From positions 1 through 12,745 of the forward strand of contig MNZP01000207.1 in the NCBI GenBank assembly GCA_001873675.1: a stretch of DNA of 12,745 bases, in the 5' to 3' direction. How positions within the stretch are numbered: the first letter of the stretch is position 1; every line of letters begins with the position of its first letter. The notes under the pieces are model-generated. The model saw nothing but the letters and a program-made list of their open reading frames with translations, searched no databases and had not been told where the DNA came from. This document shows positions 7,869 to 12,745 of the stretch, piece after piece. This DNA is from Syntrophaceae bacterium CG2_30_49_12 (lineage in GTDB: Bacteria > Desulfobacterota > Syntrophia > Syntrophales > CG2-30-49-12). The translations under genes and the position numbers were made by a program.

Positions 7869-9179
7869 TGCAGTTCGTCTCTTATGCGCCTCCACTGCCT
7901 CTACAAAGGCATCTATCTGTGCCTTCCACTGGGCTTCCGAGTAGTCACGGACGTCAATGATATCACTGATCAGTTGCATCGAGGGGATATTTGTATATTC
8001 ATTCAATCTATGCAGCCAGTCAATCTGCCCCACCGTTGTGGCACGGCATGACTTGGTGGCATGGGTTACCACCCCGTCTATCCTGTAGTCCTCTATGTAT
8101 TCGAGAAGACGCTCTACCGTTGCTATGCCGCTTCTCTTCTTCGCCATATCATACCTCTGAGTCCAGCGCAGGAAAGTCCTCCAGGCAAGGTAATCCAGGG
8201 GGTCCTTGACATGGGAAGGCACCTCCACGGGATCGTAGATCCGATAGGCATTCTCCATGACAAATACCGCCCCCAACGTCTCAAAGTAGTTGAATATCCA
8301 CATGGTATGCCAGGGGGGAAGACCGCCGCCGAACAGGAGCCGGTACTTCTCCTCCGGGACCACCCCTATCTTGTTGTCCACTCTCTGCTTTACCTCGTTG
8401 TAGAGTTCCTCATAGAAGTCCACCGCCAGTTGCGTGCCGCAGCAGTAGAAACCGGGAACCATAGCGTTGTAGTGGTCTTCCGTGGGCATGGGTGAGGGGA
8501 TGGCCTTTCGCAGTTGATCAACTTCCCACCACTTTCGCCATGTGGCATTGCTCCGTGAGATGGCCTCCCAGAGACGGTCATGACTCAGTTTTTTCTTTGT
8601 CTGACGTTCCAGGAAGTCCACCAGTCCCTGGAACTGCTCTCTCTGATACCTGATATAGTAGTTCCTTACCTCATCAAGATCGGCATCAACGGGGGGCCAG
8701 ATGACGTCAAAACTGTAGGTGGGGACATTCATATAACGCCCCAGGGCCTGATACCACTTGAAGCGGGGATCACAAGCAGAACCGCAGCCGAGCAGCAAAT
8801 CGGGCATGACCATGCCGCCATCGGGGGCGTTCTCCGGAGTCTTTCCCATTTCCTTCCGCAGGGCGTCAAAGCCCAGTCCCACTCTCACATAGCCGCAGAT
8901 AACATTGGAATATCCTTCCGCTTCCGCTTTCAATACGAATCTTTCCGCATCCCGCTTGGCGGCGGTAAGGCCGGCATAGTTCTCTGTCCAGACGGGGACA
9001 ATATCCATCGCGTTAAGTATCTCTTCATACTGACAGGCGGTCATCGTGTAGGCGGTAAACTGCCCCTTTTCCTTTGCCTCACGGGCATTCTGATAGAGGC
9101 CCCTTACTATCGCCCGTACCTTCTTCACCGTTTCGGTAGCCTTTGTTGACGTGGTTTTTTCTGCTGGTTTTTCCGACAT
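7863..9179 (-). CDS. Benzoyl-CoA reductase / 2-hydroxyacyl-CoA dehydratase family subunit, BcrB/HgdB-like
   Basis: The 438-residue protein belongs to the HGD-D family (PF06050), whose two subunits carry [4Fe-4S] clusters for radical dehydration of (R)-2-hydroxyacyl-CoA or reduction of benzoyl-CoA. Its length fits BcrB. Candidate cluster cysteines are C95 (ICGYVR), C132/C136 (GCGSACDP) and C378 (HATKSCRATT), positions typical of the family; C246/C247 are also present. I chose ATG at 9179 because GGGAGG lies 9 nt upstream; an in-frame ATG at 9242 adds 21 unconvincing residues and would contain that site. It follows the BcrC-like gene by 90 bp. No activator ATPase (BcrA/BcrD/HgdC) or ferredoxin gene is in the window. 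Family membership is secure; the substrate is unknown. Confidence 0.88.
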   Translation of the reverse strand: MSEKPAEKTTSTKATETVKKVRAIVRGLYQNAREAKEKGQFTAYTMTACQYEEILNAMDIVPVWTENYAGLTAAKRDAERFVLKAEAEGYSNVICGYVRVGLGFDALRKEMGKTPENAPDGGMVMPDLLLGCGSACDPRFKWYQALGRYMNVPTYSFDVIWPPVDADLDEVRNYYIRYQREQFQGLVDFLERQTKKKLSHDRLWEAISRSNATWRKWWEVDQLRKAIPSPMPTEDHYNAMVPGFYCCGTQLAVDFYEELYNEVKQRVDNKIGVVPEEKYRLLFGGGLPPWHTMWIFNYFETLGAVFVMENAYRIYDPVEVPSHVKDPLDYLAWRTFLRWTQRYDMAKKRSGIATVERLLEYIEDYRIDGVVTHATKSCRATTVGQIDWLHRLNEYTNIPSMQLISDIIDVRDYSEAQWKAQIDAFVEAVEAHKRRTAR

Positions 9180-9269
9180 TACAAGAACCTCCCTCGAAAG
9201 ATTATTCTCCTCGACGTACCCGCTTCCCTTAAGGAAAGCCATCTCCCCCGGAACCCATCCTCCCCGCCT

Positions 9270-10436
9270 TTAAGCGATCATCTCGATGAACGCCTGGACC
9301 CTCGTCTTTAGTTGACCAAGAGTGCCGGCGCTATAGTCGTCTTCCAGATAGAGGACGGGGAACCCCTTTTTCTGGAAGTAGCTCTTGAAATCAGGGGCAT
9401 CAAGCTCGTAGGTATCACAAAATCTTATCACGTAAAGTATTACCCCGTTTACCTGAAAATCGGCGGCAGATTTGTAAACATACCCGAACCTGTTATCCAG
9501 GTCCTTCTCCTGTGTCTCGGCCTGAGGGCGATAGGTGCGGGGACAGTATATCTTGTCCAGATAGCGATTGACAATGCCATCCAGGGGATCCGGTGTCGGT
9601 TCCACATCGTGCCAGAAACCTCTGAGCCCCGTAGAGAGGTCGTCCATCACTACATTAGCTCCGCTATCCTCGATCAGTTGGATAAAGGAGATATCATCAA
9701 TGACGCTGCCGTAAATAAGGATCCGCGCCGGTTTCTTCCCGGGACCGCCGCCGCGTTCTCTGATCTCCCTGATCACGCTGCGCAGCAATTCGTTATACTC
9801 GAGAACGGGAAGGCCCATCCCTGTCACCATTGTCTTCAGAATCTCCACCCCTGAAGTTAGAGGAGGATCCGGCTTTCTCAGATCGTACAGCTGTCGTACT
9901 AAGGCCCTGTTTTCGTTATGAAGCCGGACAGCCTCAGTCAGGGCTTCATCCGTCATCTTCCTGCCGGCAAACTCCTCCAGAGACTTGCGGAAGGTTAACA
10001 ACTCCTGTTTAAAAAACTCATAGGAGGAAGGCTGGAGCATGTGAGGGACATTGATGAAGTGGGAGTAAGCAGGCTTACGATAATACTTCCAGATATCATA
10101 GATCCTCTGCACGGTATCACATGTATGTGGAACCACCAACCCATCGAGGAAATCATACCTGTTCTTTAGCGCCAGGTCGAAGGCGCTCCGGATGAAAGGA
10201 CACATAATTGTCTCCAGGTACGCATCGGCCTCAGTGATGGGTTCGTTCACTCCCCCCTGAATCCTGTAAGGCAGCATCTCCAAAGCAGTGAAGAACTCTA
10301 CCGGAACGTAGCAGCAAAAGTAGCCGATTACCTTTGCGCCCTGTTCGCTCAGTTCTCTCGCTCTCTGCCCACGCCTCTGATACAGTTCTTCTACCCCTGC
10401 AAGCCCTGTCCTTTTTAACTCTGTTGTCATCATCAT
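9270..10436 (-). CDS. Benzoyl-CoA reductase / 2-hydroxyacyl-CoA dehydratase family subunit, BcrC/HgdA-like
   Basis: This second HGD-D subunit (388 residues) matches BcrC in size and pairs with the next gene as a heterodimeric FeS enzyme core. Visible features are GYFCCYVPVEFFTAL near residue 38, where a family conserved start of the first Rossmann-like domain is expected; IMCPFIRS (C79); PHTCDTVQRIYDIW (C106); and IRFCDTYE (C340). C79, C106 and C340 are plausible cluster ligands or active-site cysteines by family position. Start is ambiguous among three consecutive ATGs (10436-10428) and a TTG at 10445; I take the first ATG, preceded by TTGGGGACG. It is the first gene of the operon, with a TTGACA promoter upstream. 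The true reaction (aromatic ring reduction, or dehydration of lactoyl-, glutaryl-, phenyllactyl- or another acyl-CoA) is not readable from sequence. Confidence 0.87.
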   Translation of the reverse strand: MMMTTELKRTGLAGVEELYQRRGQRARELSEQGAKVIGYFCCYVPVEFFTALEMLPYRIQGGVNEPITEADAYLETIMCPFIRSAFDLALKNRYDFLDGLVVPHTCDTVQRIYDIWKYYRKPAYSHFINVPHMLQPSSYEFFKQELLTFRKSLEEFAGRKMTDEALTEAVRLHNENRALVRQLYDLRKPDPPLTSGVEILKTMVTGMGLPVLEYNELLRSVIREIRERGGGPGKKPARILIYGSVIDDISFIQLIEDSGANVVMDDLSTGLRGFWHDVEPTPDPLDGIVNRYLDKIYCPRTYRPQAETQEKDLDNRFGYVYKSAADFQVNGVILYVIRFCDTYELDAPDFKSYFQKKGFPVLYLEDDYSAGTLGQLKTRVQAFIEMIA

Positions 10437-10519
10437 CGTCCCCAAGAAAAAGCTTACCTCTTCCTGGTACCCTCCTTTCCATGTCAGATATATGCGAGAA
10501 GCTAAATCCTTCCTGCTCT

Positions 10520-10549
10520 TTTTTATTTTTTTTTCTCTGTGTTTGTCAA
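10520..10549 (-). promoter_or_regulatory. Probable promoter of the BcrC/BcrB-like operon
   Basis: On the minus strand a perfect TTGACA (10549-10544) is followed after 18 bp by TAAAAA (10525-10520) in an A-rich tract. Transcription from about 10513 would leave a leader of about 75 nt. The -35 hexamer is strong; the -10 hexamer is only 4 of 6, so the exact -10 is uncertain. Confidence 0.5.
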
Positions 10550-10582
10550 TACATTTTTTCCCAAGTTGAGCGATTCTTTCCT

Positions 10583-10605
10583 GCCACGACGGAGCGTGGC
10601 CCTCC
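10583..10605 (+). repeat. REP-like hairpin repeat, solitary copy
   Basis: The 23-bp unit has a perfect 6-bp stem GCCACG/CGTGGC around loop ACGGAG and a CCTCC tail. The same architecture and loop recur twice inside the hsd remnant (11188-11251). The remaining bases up to 10670 hold a second weak hairpin (CCCCTT/AAGGGG, 10604-10623) and an AT-rich stretch, but no gene I can support. Confidence 0.7.
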
Positions 10606-10753
10606 CCTTGTCATTCTAAGGGGAGAAAAACTCTCGCCTTTAGGCAAAGACTTTAGTATATAAAGTATGCAAAATTTCCGCTCTCATCGAAGCGGCAGGG
10701 GAGCGGCGGTTGTCGCCGGAGGAGATGAGGCGGCGGGATTATTCATTATTGAG

Positions 10754-10945
10754 GGCGTGCGCGAAGGGTACCTGCTCAATCCGGTTGTCGTAGACGCGCG
10801 GACGGAAATCACCACGGAATTGCCGGCTGAAGAAGGCTATTCCGTCATGCAGAAGAACGAAGACGGGGAATTGGTCGAGCAGACCTTTTTCGGCAAGGAC
10901 TTTGAAAAGAAGTTTTTTTCGGACGAGACCAACCGTGTCTTCTGC
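10754..10945 (+). pseudogene. hsdR: Fragment of type I restriction subunit HsdR (helicase-region piece)
   Basis: The frame encodes about 64 residues that look like an internal piece of a type I restriction translocase HsdR: EGYLLNPVVVDARTEITTEL followed later by FFGKDFEKKFFSDETNRVFC. The series matches my memory of the segment between the two helicase lobes of HsdR. It has no start signal; upstream sequence in this frame (10667-10753) does not continue the similarity. It stops matching at about 10945, where the HsdM reading begins in a frame shifted by one. HsdR proteins are about 800-1100 residues, so nearly the whole gene is lost. The family is probable, and non-function is clear from size. 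Confidence 0.6.
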
Positions 10946-11855
10946 CAAGGCCCTGCGGAAGATGCTCGTCGAGAACTATCTCTGGGCCGTGGTCAGTCTG
11001 CCCGCCGGCGTCTTCAACCCTTACAGCGGCGTCAAAACCAGCATCCTGTTTCTGGACCGGAACCTGGCCCGGCGGACGGATGAGTTGCTGTTTGTAAAGG
11101 TGGAGAGCGATGGATTTGATCTTGGCGCTCAGATGAGGCCGAACGGAAAGAACGACCTGCCGGAGGCGCTGAAAGTGTTGAACGACTGGAGGGCCACGCT
11201 CTGTCGTGGCCGGGATGAAGAGACAACGGACGCGACGGAGCGCGTCCCTCCATGGATTCCCGTCAGCCGCAGACGCCTTCTTGAATCCGGCGACATCAAC
11301 CTCTCCGGTGACCGCTATCGCGAGACCGCCGCCGTCCGAAGTCAGTGGCCGATGATGAAGTTGGGGGAGGTGTGTAGTCTCGAATATGGGAGTAGCTTGC
11401 CGGAGAGAAGCAGGGTTTCTGGTCCATTTCCAGTTGTTGGTTCCAACGGAATTGCAGGTTTCCACAACGAATTCACCGTTAAGGGCCCATCGATTATAGT
11501 CGGGCGGAAGGGATATGCAGGCGAAGTTACTTGGATTGAGAATGACTGCACTCCAATCGACACGACTTACTATGTCGCCATCAAACAGAAAGGCGTATTG
11601 CTTCGATATCTATATTACATCTTGCAGAACCTGCGGCTGACGGAATTGCGTGGCGGCGCTGGTGTCCCAGGGTTGAACAGAAATGATGCCTACGACAAGG
11701 AAATCCCCCTCCCGCCGCTGGAGGAGCAGGAGCGGATCGTGGCGGAATTGGAGGCCGAGCGGGCGCTGGTGGAAGCGAACCGGAAGTTGATGGCGATTTT
11801 CGAGGGGAAGATCAAGGCAAAATTGAGGGAGATTTGGGGAAGTAATGAAATATAA
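10902..11855 (+). CDS. Truncated HsdM C-terminus continuous with a single-TRD HsdS (type I RM remnant)
   Basis: The open frame has 317 codons from TTG 10902; residues before about 15 are out-of-frame HsdR and not real protein. From 10944, ALRKMLVENYLWAVVSLPAG and GVFNPYSGVKTSILFLDR match the C-terminal part of N6-adenine methyltransferase HsdM. The catalytic NPPF/SAM motifs are absent, so it cannot methylate alone. Residues 97-117 are encoded by a REP doublet. SRRRLLESGDINLSGDRYRE (122-141) resembles the HsdM end. From 150 an HsdS module begins: one target-recognition domain (QWPMMKLGEVCSLEYGSSL…), then the conserved EIPLPPLEEQERIVAEL and a coiled coil. Full HsdS normally has two such halves; here there is one, giving a half-S. 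The best internal start is ATG 10962, without a clear ribosome-binding site. The segment is visibly GC-richer than its neighbours. It may still produce a specificity fragment. Confidence 0.75.
   Translation: MKRSFFRTRPTVSSAKALRKMLVENYLWAVVSLPAGVFNPYSGVKTSILFLDRNLARRTDELLFVKVESDGFDLGAQMRPNGKNDLPEALKVLNDWRATLCRGRDEETTDATERVPPWIPVSRRRLLESGDINLSGDRYRETAAVRSQWPMMKLGEVCSLEYGSSLPERSRVSGPFPVVGSNGIAGFHNEFTVKGPSIIVGRKGYAGEVTWIENDCTPIDTTYYVAIKQKGVLLRYLYYILQNLRLTELRGGAGVPGLNRNDAYDKEIPLPPLEEQERIVAELEAERALVEANRKLMAIFEGKIKAKLREIWGSNEI
11188..11251. repeat. REP-like inverted doublet inside the hsdM/hsdS frame
   Basis: Two units face each other. GGAGGGCCACGCTCTGTCGTGGC (11188-11210) is 22/23 identical to the reverse complement of the copy at 10583. 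GACGCG/CGCGTC around loop ACGGAG with a CCTCC tail (11229-11251) has the same architecture but a different stem. They are 18 bp apart. Covarying stems with an invariant loop indicate a folded element, as in REP/BIME families. It is read through in frame by the coding sequence. Confidence 0.75.
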
Positions 11856-12745
11856 GGTGAGAGCTAAAGGAGTTACGGAAAAATGGGCTCTCCTGGAATG
11901 GGGACATCGGCAAGTTCATGGATATCTATCTGGGCGAAGGAATGAGGGATATTTGGAGAAGCGGGGACAATAAAAGCGCCATCATTTATCAGGGCAAACC
12001 GGTTGATATCATTACGTTGATAAAACCAAGAAAAAAGAAAAAGGGGGAATCACTGTTCTATATATACCAGCCCAACGGGTGCTGACATTAGGGCGGGGTT
12101 GGCCGCGGCCCTTTTCTGATTATGGTCCGGGAGATCCTTTTTCGGTGCGCAATTTCAGCGATAAAGTTCGTTTATTGATGGATGCCGGATTAGGCGGCAA
12201 AGAAGGCGCTATTTTCCCCCAAACACGCCGACTAAAGATCGAACTTCGCCAGATTCTGAATAAGACAATTTTTCATGGTTTTGGTTTAAAAATTGACACC
12301 TACGGCGCTCAGAAAAGACTGGTATTGAAGCAAGATGATTCTGAAGCCACATTGCCCTTCATGGTCTGGTCGGCAGGTCAAAGGGAATTTGTACCGTTGT
12401 TGATGGGGATCTATTGGCTGCTACCCCCCAGCAAAGCTCCCCGCCGTCAAGATATTAAATGGGTAGTTATAGAAGAACCGGAAGCAGGATTGCATCCCAC
12501 CGCAATTTCTGCCGTTTTATTGCTCATCCTTGATCTTCTGGCAAGAGATTACAGAGTTTGCCTCTCAACGCATTCGCCGCATGTTCTCGATGTGGTGTGG
12601 GCATTGAAGGTGATCAGGGAACATCAGGCGCCCGCTGACCGGATTCTCGATCTGTTTGGCATAAAAGAAAGTTTGCCCATGAAAACAATGGCGGATAAAG
12701 TATTAAAGAAAAGTGCACGCGTGTACTACTTCGACCGGGAAACCG
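11845..12745 (+). pseudogene. OLD/ABC-type AAA ATPase, apparently frameshifted; runs off window
   Basis: The 3' two-thirds encode an AAA_15/AAA_21-like ATPase C-terminal half: VLYIPAQRVLTLGRGWPRPF, an ABC-like signature WSAGQREFVPLL, Walker B and D-loop WVVIEEPEAGLHP, and H-switch STHSPHVLDVVW. Such proteins act in phage-defence (OLD, Gabija, PtuA-like) and DNA-repair settings. Three frames must be joined: MKYKVRAKGVTE from ATG 11845 (overlapping the HsdS stop ATAA), then NGLSWNGDIGKFMDIYLGEG, then LYIPAQ onward. The breaks are at the five-A run near 11879-11883 and at a (TA)4 tract (12059-12066); losing one A and one TA restores a single frame. No Walker A is visible, so the N-terminus may also be deleted. 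If translated from GTG 12079 only the C-terminal half would be made. The gene is cut at 12745. It is part of the defence region with hsdS. Confidence 0.7.

Noticed and set aside
8580..9149. Long plus-strand ORFs opposite both dehydratase subunits (also 9312-9854)
   Set aside because: They are antisense shadows of two clearly conserved family proteins, with no domain resemblance of their own.
10604..10623. CCCCTT/AAGGGG hairpin as a terminator
   Set aside because: No T tract follows on either strand, and no transcript clearly ends there.
10334..10663. A 109-codon plus-strand ORF across the dehydratase start and intergenic region
   Set aside because: It reads through the promoter and REP repeat in low-complexity sequence and has no coding character.
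10845..11465. A 206-codon minus-strand ORF opposite the hsd remnant
   Set aside because: It is antisense to residues that match HsdM/HsdS, and its repeated ATTERGPP-type string is just the REP element translated.

Overview
The window looks like a chromosomal segment of an anaerobic deltaproteobacterium (Desulfobacterota, possibly Syntrophia-like). This is inferred from the argS–SPOR–ffh gene order, a benzoyl-CoA-reductase/2-hydroxyacyl-CoA-dehydratase type subunit pair, and a small CxxC protein of a kind I associate with that group. No database search was possible.

Positions 1-7571 are tightly packed and all on the minus strand. Reading leftward from 7571: bioA, an amidohydrolase-2 protein 2 bp later, and a membrane histidine kinase 20 bp later form one apparent operon. 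Next comes a stand-alone unit for a 58-residue cysteine-rich protein, with its own sigma70-like promoter and intrinsic terminator. Then argS, a membrane-anchored SPOR-domain protein and ffh (cut by the window's left edge) form a translation/secretion/cell-envelope cluster.

Positions 7572-10670 hold a plus-strand tRNA-Ser(GCU). It is followed by what may be a short RseC-like coding remnant. Convergent to these is a minus-strand two-gene operon encoding the two catalytic subunits of a benzoyl-CoA reductase/2-hydroxyacyl-CoA dehydratase family enzyme (BcrC-like then BcrB-like), with a TTGACA promoter and no activator ATPase in view.

Positions 10670-12745 (plus strand) are a decaying accessory/defence region. 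A fragment of a type I restriction HsdR is joined out of frame to the C-terminal part of HsdM, which runs on into a single-target-domain HsdS. An inverted pair of REP-like hairpins sits in frame inside the HsdM/HsdS part, and a third copy lies in the upstream intergenic space. The HsdS stop overlaps the start of a further gene for an OLD/ABC-type ATPase. That gene appears broken by two small frameshifts, one at a (TA)4 tract, and has no visible Walker A. It runs off the right edge.

The most unusual points are the hsdR/hsdM deletion fusion with its REP doublet, the frameshifted ATPase coupled to hsdS, the orphan kinase in the bioA operon, the activase-less dehydratase pair, and the small Cys-rich gene whose terminator sits only 20 bp before argS.
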